The notes under the pieces: generated by a model
Databases searched by the model: none
Told to the model about the DNA's origin: nothing
The model's input: only the letters and a program-made list of their open reading frames with translations
Shown: one piece after another, positions 1 to 4,638 of the stretch
Layout of the letters: each line of letters begins with the position of its first letter
Position numbering within the stretch: the stretch's first letter is position 1
Made by a program: the position numbers and the translations under genes
Source: Soehngenia sp035406565
Lineage (GTDB): Bacteria; Bacillota; Clostridia; Tissierellales; Tissierellaceae
Assembly: GCA_035406565.1 (NCBI GenBank)
Contig: DAONLG010000083.1
Span: forward strand, 1 to 6,410
Reading direction: 5' to 3'
Length of the DNA stretch: 6,410 nt

Positions 1-18
1 CTGCCAGACTTTAGAAAA
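1..18 (+). other. possible 3' end of an upstream rightward gene
   Basis: The hairpin at 19-40 has a seven-T run on its right side, as expected for a transcript entering from the left edge. In frame 3 a TAG lies at 12-14, four bases before the hairpin, which would suit the end of such a gene. Only four codons would be visible, so neither the product nor the reading frame can be established. Frame 1 instead reaches a TGA at 31-33 inside the hairpin. Confidence 0.2.
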
Positions 19-50
19 CCCACTATCATTTGATAGTGGGCTATTTTTTT
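19..50. terminator. bidirectional intrinsic terminator
   Basis: A perfect inverted repeat (CCCACTATCA at 19-28, TGATAGTGGG at 31-40) forms a 9-10 bp stem with a 2-4 nt loop. On the plus strand it is followed, after CTA, by seven Ts (44-50). On the minus strand it is followed directly by TTTTCT and lies 8 bases past the stop codon of the leftward hydrolase. It can therefore end transcripts from both sides, which suggests a convergent gene beyond the left edge. The minus-strand T tract is the weaker of the two. Confidence 0.78.
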
Positions 51-807
51 ATATATATCTTTTCAGCCATTCACGGATCACTTTACCTGCAAAGACGGAA
101 TCTTCATTATTGGTGAATATGTGATTTGCATTGTCTACAGATAAAAAATTTTTATAGCTATTAACATGATTAAAAATCTCCAAAGCATCCATGTAAGGGA
201 CCATTTCATCAGTAGGAGAATGAATGATCATGTAGGGAATTGCTATTTTCTCAATGAATAAAGGAATATTTTGTGAAGAAATATCTTCAATCAATGGTTT
301 CTGTACCTTAAGTTCTCTGCCACCAATCGTTATCATCGCTTCATTACTGATATTGAAATCATCTTTATGCTTTTCCAACAACTTTACTAGATTTTCAAAG
401 CTATATGGTGCACCAAATGTAACTAGAGCTTTGAGGTCATGAACTTCTAACGAAGCTCTTATAGCTGCAACTGCACCCATAGAATGGCCTAAAAGAAAAT
501 CAACTTTTCCATATTCGGATTCTATAAAGCTAATGGCATCTAATAAATCTGTGACATTAGTTGTGAAGGTTGTTGCAGAAAAATCTCCCTCACTTTCACC
601 TAATCCTGTAAAATCGAACCTAAAAACTCCAACACTATCTTTTGTCAGCTCGCTATTTACATTTACAAGCAGTTTATATTGTTTAGAACAAGAAAAACAA
701 TGAGCAAATATTCCAAAACTATCTGGAGATTTGTTATCAGGTAAATCTAGTGTCCCAGCTAAATTAAAGCCATATCTGTTTTTAAAATTTAAATTTATTT
801 TTTTCAT
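49..807 (-). CDS. alpha/beta hydrolase (serine hydrolase, OsmC-fusion-type subfamily without OsmC)
   Basis: This 252-residue cytoplasmic protein has an alpha/beta hydrolase fold and is probably an esterase or acyl hydrolase of unknown substrate. The nucleophile elbow GHSMG places the catalytic serine at 109. HSPTDEMVP offers Asp200 as the acid and NANHIF offers His229 as the base, so the triad looks complete. The stretch AHCFSCSK (35-42) should form the oxyanion-hole region. With the following FRFDFTGLGESEGDF it resembles, from memory, the hydrolase half of bifunctional hydrolase/OsmC proteins. Here the frame ends after the hydrolase domain, and no OsmC domain is encoded in the 48 bases downstream. 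No signal peptide or membrane segment is seen. The start is supported by AAGGAG (minus strand, 814-819) six bases before the ATG. The gene is divergent from the aro operon and ends at the shared hairpin. The fold is certain; the substrate is unknown. Confidence 0.9.
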   Translation of the reverse strand: MKKINLNFKNRYGFNLAGTLDLPDNKSPDSFGIFAHCFSCSKQYKLLVNVNSELTKDSVGVFRFDFTGLGESEGDFSATTFTTNVTDLLDAISFIESEYGKVDFLLGHSMGAVAAIRASLEVHDLKALVTFGAPYSFENLVKLLEKHKDDFNISNEAMITIGGRELKVQKPLIEDISSQNIPLFIEKIAIPYMIIHSPTDEMVPYMDALEIFNHVNSYKNFLSVDNANHIFTNNEDSVFAGKVIREWLKRYI

Positions 808-817
808 AAGAAGCTCC

Positions 818-841
818 TTAGTATAATATTTAGTATAATAA
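818..841. repeat. tandem 12-bp direct repeat at the hydrolase 5' end
   Basis: TTAGTATAATAT (818-829) is followed at once by TTAGTATAATAA (830-841), so two 12-base units differ only in the last base. The first copy overlaps the hydrolase Shine-Dalgarno sequence. On the minus strand each copy contains TATACT, a -10-like hexamer, so the duplication could add a transcription start or change the 5' leader. It could also be simple slippage in AT-rich DNA. Confidence 0.6.
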
Positions 842-845
842 TCGA

Positions 846-880
846 ATATTATCTATATACCAAAATAAATCAATATTCAA
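846..880 (-). promoter_or_regulatory. candidate promoter of the hydrolase gene
   Basis: Two overlapping sigma-A-like arrangements can be read on the minus strand. One is TTGAAT (875-880), a 17-base spacer and TATAGA (852-857). The other is TTGATT (868-873), a 16-base spacer and TAATAT (846-851). Either would start transcription some 30 bases before the hydrolase ATG. GAATATT (844-850) and AATATTC (872-878) form a 7-bp inverted repeat flanking this region. The AT richness makes chance matches likely, so the exact element is uncertain. Confidence 0.45.
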
Positions 881-883
881 ACG

Positions 884-910
884 AACTTTTAATAAATACA
901 TTAAAGAGTT
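884..910. promoter_or_regulatory. imperfect inverted repeat next to the aroF -35 element (possible operator)
   Basis: AACTTTTAAT (884-893) and ATTAAAGAGTT (900-910) are reverse complements apart from one extra G (906), with a 6-base centre. The right arm ends on the first two bases of the aroF -35 hexamer TTGACA (909-914). A protein bound here could control the aro promoter and perhaps the divergent hydrolase promoter. No known operator consensus is recognised, so function is inferred from position alone. Confidence 0.3.
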
Positions 911-936
911 GACAATTTGCGATTATGTGGTAGAAT
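909..936 (+). promoter_or_regulatory. sigma-A promoter of the aroF-aroB-aroE-aroQ operon
   Basis: A consensus -35 TTGACA (909-914), a 16-base spacer and a -10 TAGAAT (931-936) are preceded by TG one base upstream of the -10 (928-929), which makes an extended -10. The start of transcription should lie near 943, giving a leader of about 105 bases before the aroF ATG. This is the strongest promoter ahead of the four aro genes, and no terminator of comparable strength interrupts them. Confidence 0.8.
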
Positions 937-961
937 TATTGAAAGCTAAGACTAATTTATT

Positions 962-982
962 GTGAAATTTTGGAGCCCTTAA
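962..982 (+). CDS. possible leader peptide of the aro operon (GTG start, six residues)
   Basis: A GTG at 962 opens a seven-codon frame reading Met-Lys-Phe-Trp-Ser-Pro-stop, about 20 bases after the predicted transcript start. Its Phe and Trp codons lie just before or within the 5' arm of the terminator-like hairpin that follows. Adjacent aromatic codons ahead of a DAHP synthase gene suggest translational attenuation. Against this, no clear Shine-Dalgarno sequence precedes the GTG, the frame is tiny, and a chance occurrence is easily possible. Confidence 0.2.
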   Translation: MKFWSP

Positions 983-995
983 AGGACTCTTTTTT
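972..995 (+). terminator. terminator-like hairpin in the aroF leader (possible attenuator)
   Basis: GGAG and CCT (972-979) pair with AGG and CTCT (983-990) around a 3-base loop, with one C-A mismatch (976/986) and a closing G-U pair. Six Ts follow (990-995). It lies inside the untranslated leader, downstream of the promoter and before the aroF ribosome binding site, where an attenuator would sit. The stem is short, so termination would be partial at best. No T-box motif or other recognised riboswitch core is visible around it. Confidence 0.4.
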
Positions 996-1035
996 AATCT
1001 ATAATAACCGGGAAATAAGAATACAATATAAAGCC

Positions 1036-1040
1036 GGAGG
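1036..1040 (+). promoter_or_regulatory. aroF ribosome binding site (fixes the start)
   Basis: GGAGG lies seven bases before the ATG at 1048. The open frame can be extended upstream to a TTG at 970, but that would translate the leader hairpin and add 26 residues outside the family's normal N-terminus. The ATG at 1048 is therefore taken as the start. Confidence 0.9.
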
Positions 1041-1047
1041 TAATAAT

Positions 1048-2061
1048 ATGATATTAACTTTAAATGCTTCTGCAAATGAAGCAGATATATATAAAATCAA
1101 AGAAAAAATACATTCTTTAGGTTTAGAAATTTATGAATTAATAGGGCTAGATTATCATATATTAGGGATAAAGGGCAATATTGATTTACTGGATTTAAAA
1201 GAATTAGAAGAGAATAAAGCAGTAGATAAAGTGATGCCAATTGAAGTTTCTCAGATGAAAGCTAGTAGGCTATATAAAAGCGAAGATACAATAATTGATG
1301 TAAAGAATCAAAAAATAGGCGGGAGAAAGCTTGCAGTAATCGCAGGACCTTGCTCAATAGAAAACAAGGATCAAATATTATCCATTGCTAAATTTGTCAA
1401 ACAACAAGGAGCTAATTTTCTAAGAGGTGGGGCCTTCAAACCAAGGACATCTCCATACACTTTTCAAGGACTAGGAGACGAGGGAATAGAGCTTTTAAAA
1501 TATGCAAGTGAACAAACCGGGCTACCGATAGTAACTGAGATAATGTCTATAAATCATATAGACCAATTTGTTGAAAATGTTGATATAATACAAGTAGGCG
1601 CAAGGAATATGCAAAACTATGAGCTGCTTAGAGAATTAGGCAAAGTAAACAAACCAATACTATTAAAGCGTGGAATTTCTGCTACTATAGAGGAATTTCT
1701 ATTATCTGCTGAATATATTTTGGCAGGTGGGAATGAAAATGTTATATTGTGCGAACGTGGCATACGCACATTTGAGAAATTTACAAGGAATACATTAGAC
1801 TTAAGTGCAGTACCAGCATTGAAAAAATTAAGTCATCTTCCGGTTATAGTAGATCCAAGCCACAGTACAGGGCTATGGTGGATGGTTGAGTCTCTTTCTA
1901 AAGCCTCCATATCGGTCGGAGCTGATGGGTTGATGATTGAGGTACACAATGAACCAGAGAAAGCTTTAAGCGATGGTAATCAATCTTTAAAGCCAGACAA
2001 CTTCGCTAATTTAATGAAAAAAATAAAGCCATTAGCTCAGCTTGAAGGAAGAGAAATTTAG
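1048..2061 (+). CDS. aroF: 3-deoxy-7-phosphoheptulonate (DAHP) synthase, ACT-like-domain type
   Basis: This 337-residue cytoplasmic enzyme condenses phosphoenolpyruvate with D-erythrose 4-phosphate to DAHP, the committed step of the shikimate pathway. Residues 1 to about 67 form the small ferredoxin/ACT-like regulatory domain, and the rest is the TIM-barrel catalytic domain. Metal ligands are visible as Cys102 (AGPCSIE), His272 (DPSHSTG), Glu298 (MIEVH) and Asp309. As I recall, these are the same residue numbers as in the Thermotoga maritima enzyme. PEP-site residues include KPRTSPY (131-137) and Lys207 in LLKRG. In that subfamily the N-terminal domain gives feedback inhibition by Tyr and sometimes Phe; the same is inferred here. 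There is no fused chorismate mutase domain. The gene is first in the operon, 45 bp before aroB. Confidence 0.97.
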   Translation: MILTLNASANEADIYKIKEKIHSLGLEIYELIGLDYHILGIKGNIDLLDLKELEENKAVDKVMPIEVSQMKASRLYKSEDTIIDVKNQKIGGRKLAVIAGPCSIENKDQILSIAKFVKQQGANFLRGGAFKPRTSPYTFQGLGDEGIELLKYASEQTGLPIVTEIMSINHIDQFVENVDIIQVGARNMQNYELLRELGKVNKPILLKRGISATIEEFLLSAEYILAGGNENVILCERGIRTFEKFTRNTLDLSAVPALKKLSHLPVIVDPSHSTGLWWMVESLSKASISVGADGLMIEVHNEPEKALSDGNQSLKPDNFANLMKKIKPLAQLEGREI

Positions 2062-2064
2062 TAC

Positions 2065-2084
2065 GAATTTTAATATTAAAATTC
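2065..2084. repeat. perfect 20-bp AT palindrome between aroF and aroB
   Basis: GAATTTTAAT at 2065-2074 is followed directly by its exact reverse complement (2075-2084), starting three bases after the aroF stop codon. In RNA it would fold into an eight-pair hairpin with an AUAU loop, nearly all A-U. There is no following T tract, so it is not a convincing terminator. It might be an RNA-processing or stability element, or a protein site, or chance in AT-rich DNA. Confidence 0.5.
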
Positions 2085-2106
2085 TAATTATGAAAAGAGA
2101 GAATAT

Positions 2107-3165
2107 ATGGAAGTTATTAGCGTAAATTTACAATCGAGTAAATATGATATAGTCATTGAAAATGGAATATTAGATGATGTTGGAGCAGAAGTAAGGGAAA
2201 TATACAAAGAAATAAAAATAGCAGTTGTGACAGATGATAATGTCTATAAACTGTATGGGAAAACAGTGGAGAAATCTCTTAAAAAGTATAATTTCAAACC
2301 CTACTTTATCATACTAAATCCAGGAGAAGACAGTAAATCAATTGAAACTCTGCAAAACTTATATGACAATTTTTTAAAATTTGGATTAACTAGAAGTGAT
2401 CTCATAATAGCTTTAGGGGGAGGTGTAATAGGAGATTTAGCAGGTTTTGCAGCAGCTACTTATTTAAGGGGAATTGAGTTTGTTCAAATACCTACGACTT
2501 TACTTGCACAAATAGATTCAAGTATTGGGGGTAAGGTTGCTGTAAACTTGAAACAAGGGAAGAACTTAATAGGAAGTTTTTACCAGCCAAAGAAAGTAAT
2601 CATAGACCCTCTAGCAATAAAAACACTTTCTAATGAGCAATTAAAAGCGGGTTTAAGTGAAGTCATTAAATATGCTTGTATCAAAGATGAGCAATTTTTT
2701 AATTATTTAATGGAAATAAAAACTATGAAAGATTTATTTAATTCTCTGGAGTATATCATATATACTTGTTGTAATATAAAAAAAGAGATTGTAGAAATAG
2801 ATGAAAAGGACAATGGCATCAGGATGATTTTAAACTTTGGGCATACTTTAGGACACGCTTTGGAGAAGTATTTGAATTTCAATATAACTCATGGGGAAGC
2901 AGTGGCCATAGGCATGCACTATATCACAAATAAAACTGAAGAGCTAGGGTACACAAAACGAGGTTCAAAATTCAAATTAGAGAAACTCTTAGATAATTTT
3001 AATATCAACTATGATCTGCCAAATGTTGATATGGAAACAATAAGAAAGTACATATTATTTGACAAGAAAAACAAATCGGGAAATATAAATCTAGTAATTC
3101 TTAGAAAAATTGGTGAAGCATTTATTGAAACCGTTCCAATTGAGAGAATAAATTATTTTTTCTAA
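2107..3165 (+). CDS. aroB: 3-dehydroquinate synthase
   Basis: This 352-residue NAD- and divalent-metal-dependent cytoplasmic enzyme converts DAHP to 3-dehydroquinate with loss of phosphate. Recognisable blocks in order are TDDNV (42-46), PGEDSKS (72-78), the glycine-rich nucleotide site LGGGVIGDLAGFAAATYLRG (103-122), PTTLLAQIDSSIGGK (129-143), GLSEVIKY, NFGHTLGHALE and THGEAVAIGM. The metal ligands are Glu185, His246 and His262, and active-site lysines 143 and 188 are present. DKKNKSG (319-325) is the usual C-terminal basic motif. Length and motif order are normal for the family, with nothing missing. The ATG is preceded by only a weak GAGAG sequence (2097-2101), so translation initiation may be less efficient than for aroF or aroQ. 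Confidence 0.97.
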   Translation: MEVISVNLQSSKYDIVIENGILDDVGAEVREIYKEIKIAVVTDDNVYKLYGKTVEKSLKKYNFKPYFIILNPGEDSKSIETLQNLYDNFLKFGLTRSDLIIALGGGVIGDLAGFAAATYLRGIEFVQIPTTLLAQIDSSIGGKVAVNLKQGKNLIGSFYQPKKVIIDPLAIKTLSNEQLKAGLSEVIKYACIKDEQFFNYLMEIKTMKDLFNSLEYIIYTCCNIKKEIVEIDEKDNGIRMILNFGHTLGHALEKYLNFNITHGEAVAIGMHYITNKTEELGYTKRGSKFKLEKLLDNFNINYDLPNVDMETIRKYILFDKKNKSGNINLVILRKIGEAFIETVPIERINYFF

Positions 3166-3178
3166 AGAGTAAATGTGC

Positions 3179-3206
3179 TTGGCGAGAAATCTTCATTATA
3201 TATAAA
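3179..3206 (+). promoter_or_regulatory. candidate internal promoter before aroE
   Basis: TTGGCG (3179-3184), a 16-base spacer and TATAAA (3201-3206) lie in the 96-bp aroB-aroE gap. A perfect TATAAT follows at 3215-3220 but has only TTCATT (3192-3197) at -35 distance. Either could give a shorter aroE-aroQ transcript. The gap is AT-rich, so such matches carry limited weight; no terminator is seen in it. Confidence 0.35.
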
Positions 3207-3261
3207 ATAAAGAGTATAATATAGCTGATATGAAGAATATTTATTTAGTTAAGGTGCTATT

Positions 3262-4125
3262 ATGAATAAAAATTTTGGATTAATTGGAGAAAATTTAAAG
3301 CATACATATTCGCCGTTTATACATGACAAAATACTCAATATGATAAACATAAAAGGCCAATATGGAGTTTATGAAGTAAAAAGAAAAAATTTAAAGTATG
3401 TAGTTTCAGCTTTGAAAGTCTTAGGATTTAGTGGAGTAAATGTGACTATTCCATACAAGGTTGATATAATCGATTATTTGGATTTACTAAATGAAGAAGC
3501 AAAAAAAATTGGAGCAATAAATGTAATAAAAATTGGCAAAGACAATTCTGCGATCGGTTACAATACTGATTATTATGGATTTGGAATGTTGCTTAAAAAA
3601 TACGGTATTGAAATAAATGGTAAAAATATTTTATTACTAGGCACAGGAGGTGCTTCCAGAGCCGTAGTTCAGTATTTAAGAGATAATAATGCAAAAAATA
3701 TCACAATTGTATCAAGAAATCCTGAAACTGCAAGGCTTAAATACAAGGAATACGATATTATTGGATATGAAGATATATCAAAAGCCACTGATTACTCAAT
3801 AATAATCAATACTACTCCTGTTGGGATGCATCCTAATGTCAATAAATCACCAATTGAAAGGAAATTTTTAAAGAATTTTAAATATGCGATTGATTTAGTT
3901 TACAATCCTACAAAAACTCTGTTCTTGCAGGAAGCTCAAAAAGAAGGGTTGATAGCATTAAATGGATTGTATATGTTGGCAGCACAGGCAGTAAAATCAC
4001 AAGAAATATGGAATGACATATATATAGAAGAAAATATCATAGATACGATTGTAAGGGATTTGTGCATTGAAATAGATGAAGATTTGGAGGCATCTGATGA
4101 ATATAACTGTAATAAATGGACCTAA
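3262..4125 (+). CDS. aroE: shikimate dehydrogenase (NADP+)
   Basis: This 287-residue cytoplasmic enzyme reversibly reduces 3-dehydroshikimate to shikimate. The N-terminal substrate domain shows HTYSPFIHDK (14-23, shikimate-binding hydroxyls), NVTIPYK with catalytic Lys66, GAINVI with Asn87, and YNTDYYGF with catalytic Asp103. The nucleotide domain shows GTGGASRAV (127-135), SRN (151-153, in the usual NADP phosphate-binding position) and NTTPVGM (183-189). DLVYNPTKT (211-219) and NGLYMLAAQAVKSQEIW (234-250), with Gln242, complete the site. All expected residues are present. The start is supported by AAGG (3251-3254) in AAGGTG shortly before the ATG. The last nine codons and stop overlap the start of aroQ in another frame, and the acidic tail after about residue 270 looks dispensable. 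Confidence 0.96.
   Translation: MNKNFGLIGENLKHTYSPFIHDKILNMINIKGQYGVYEVKRKNLKYVVSALKVLGFSGVNVTIPYKVDIIDYLDLLNEEAKKIGAINVIKIGKDNSAIGYNTDYYGFGMLLKKYGIEINGKNILLLGTGGASRAVVQYLRDNNAKNITIVSRNPETARLKYKEYDIIGYEDISKATDYSIIINTTPVGMHPNVNKSPIERKFLKNFKYAIDLVYNPTKTLFLQEAQKEGLIALNGLYMLAAQAVKSQEIWNDIYIEENIIDTIVRDLCIEIDEDLEASDEYNCNKWT
4086..4090 (+). promoter_or_regulatory. aroQ ribosome binding site inside aroE (fixes the start)
   Basis: GGAGG lies six bases before the ATG at 4097, within the aroE coding sequence. An earlier in-frame ATG at 4076 would add seven residues (MKIWRHL), lies upstream of this site, and has no comparable Shine-Dalgarno sequence. The family N-terminus, beginning a few residues before INGPN, also fits 4097. 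Confidence 0.9.
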
Positions 4126-4528
4126 TATTAACTTCTTAGGGATAAGGGAAAAGAATATATATGGAGTAAATACTTATGAGGATTTATGCAAGTTTATAAG
4201 AGAAGAAGCGGATAAACTAGGTGTAGATGTTAGCATCTATCAAGAAAATTCAGAAGGGGAAATTATAAACATTATCCAGAAAGTATACGGATCAACTGAT
4301 GGAATTATAATAAATCCCGGAGCTTACACTCATTATAGCTATGCAATATATGATGCTATTAAATCAGTTGAAATTAATACTATCGAGGTTCATATATCTA
4401 ACATATACAAGAGAGAGGAATTCAGGCGCAAATCAGTAATTGCACCTGCGTGTATTGGGCAAATTTCTGGACTTGGATTTTATAGCTATAAATATGCACT
4501 AGAGGCACTATTAGAATGTAATTTTTAA
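4097..4528 (+). CDS. aroQ: 3-dehydroquinate dehydratase, type II
   Basis: This 143-residue enzyme, a dodecamer in the family, dehydrates 3-dehydroquinate to 3-dehydroshikimate. It is the type II, non-Schiff-base form, distinct from AroD. Motifs are INGPNINFLGIREKNIYG with Arg17 and catalytic Tyr22, QENSEGEII (49-57), NPGAYTHYS with Asn73 and His79, EVHISN with Glu97 and His99, and REEFRRKS with Arg106 and Arg110. The C-terminal GQISGLGFYSYKYAL is also typical. The family motif more often reads QSNSEGE; Glu50 here is a minor variation. Length is normal. The 29-bp overlap with aroE suggests translational coupling, so the two enzymes that successively act on dehydroquinate and dehydroshikimate may be made in linked amounts. 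It is the last gene of the operon. Confidence 0.97.
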   Translation: MNITVINGPNINFLGIREKNIYGVNTYEDLCKFIREEADKLGVDVSIYQENSEGEIINIIQKVYGSTDGIIINPGAYTHYSYAIYDAIKSVEINTIEVHISNIYKREEFRRKSVIAPACIGQISGLGFYSYKYALEALLECNF

Positions 4529-4559
4529 TGAGAGTTGATTATCAACTCTCATTTCATTT
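4529..4559 (+). terminator. operon terminator after aroQ
   Basis: TGAGAGTTGA (4529-4538) pairs perfectly with TCAACTCTCA (4542-4551) around a TTA loop, beginning directly after the aroQ stop codon. The tail TTTCATTT is only moderately T-rich. It is itself part of a small inverted repeat (ATTTCA 4551-4556, TGAAAT 4559-4564), so release may be incomplete. The position between aroQ and an independent promoter supports a real transcription-unit boundary. Confidence 0.75.
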
Positions 4560-4582
4560 GAAATAAAATCATCTCAATCTTA

Positions 4583-4610
4583 TTGATGAATGGGTCAAAT
4601 ATGTTATAAT
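4583..4610 (+). promoter_or_regulatory. promoter of the LtaS-like gene
   Basis: TTGATG (4583-4588), a 16-base spacer and a perfect TATAAT (4605-4610) with an upstream TG (4602-4603) form an extended -10 promoter. Transcription should start near 4617, leaving a 5' leader of about 22 bases with no room for a regulatory RNA. Confidence 0.8.
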
Positions 4611-4638
4611 ATAGACTGTATAAAATGGAGATGATGAT

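Larger units (their letters stand above)
909..4551 (+). other. shikimate operon transcription unit (aroF-aroB-aroE-aroQ)
   Basis: Four same-strand genes lie between a good promoter (909-936) and a strong hairpin (4529-4551). Gaps are 45 bp (aroF-aroB) and 96 bp (aroB-aroE), and aroE and aroQ overlap by 29 bp. Their products perform consecutive reactions from PEP plus erythrose 4-phosphate to shikimate. A weaker internal promoter before aroE may give extra transcripts of the last two genes. Co-transcription is inferred from layout. Confidence 0.75.

Noticed and set aside
254..442. Plus-strand open frame of 62 codons inside the hydrolase gene
   Set aside because: It is antisense to a well-supported conserved gene, has no family resemblance or ribosome binding site, and is best explained as a chance frame.
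970..1047. N-terminal extension of aroF from a TTG at 970
   Set aside because: It would read through the leader hairpin and add 26 residues before the normal family N-terminus. The ATG at 1048 has GGAGG at ideal spacing, and the catalytic residue numbers fit that start.
943..1047. T-box or other known riboswitch in the aroF leader
   Set aside because: The leader is only about 105 bases, lacks the T-box AGGGUGGNACCGCG motif, and shows no recognisable riboswitch core or large multi-stem structure.
2090..2125. Small frame MKRENIWKLLA overlapping the aroB start
   Set aside because: It has eleven codons, no Shine-Dalgarno sequence and is out of frame with aroB; it is likely to be chance, although stop-start coupling cannot be excluded.
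4076..4096. Earlier aroQ start at 4076
   Set aside because: It would add seven residues absent from the family, and the strong GGAGG lies downstream of it, pointing to the ATG at 4097.
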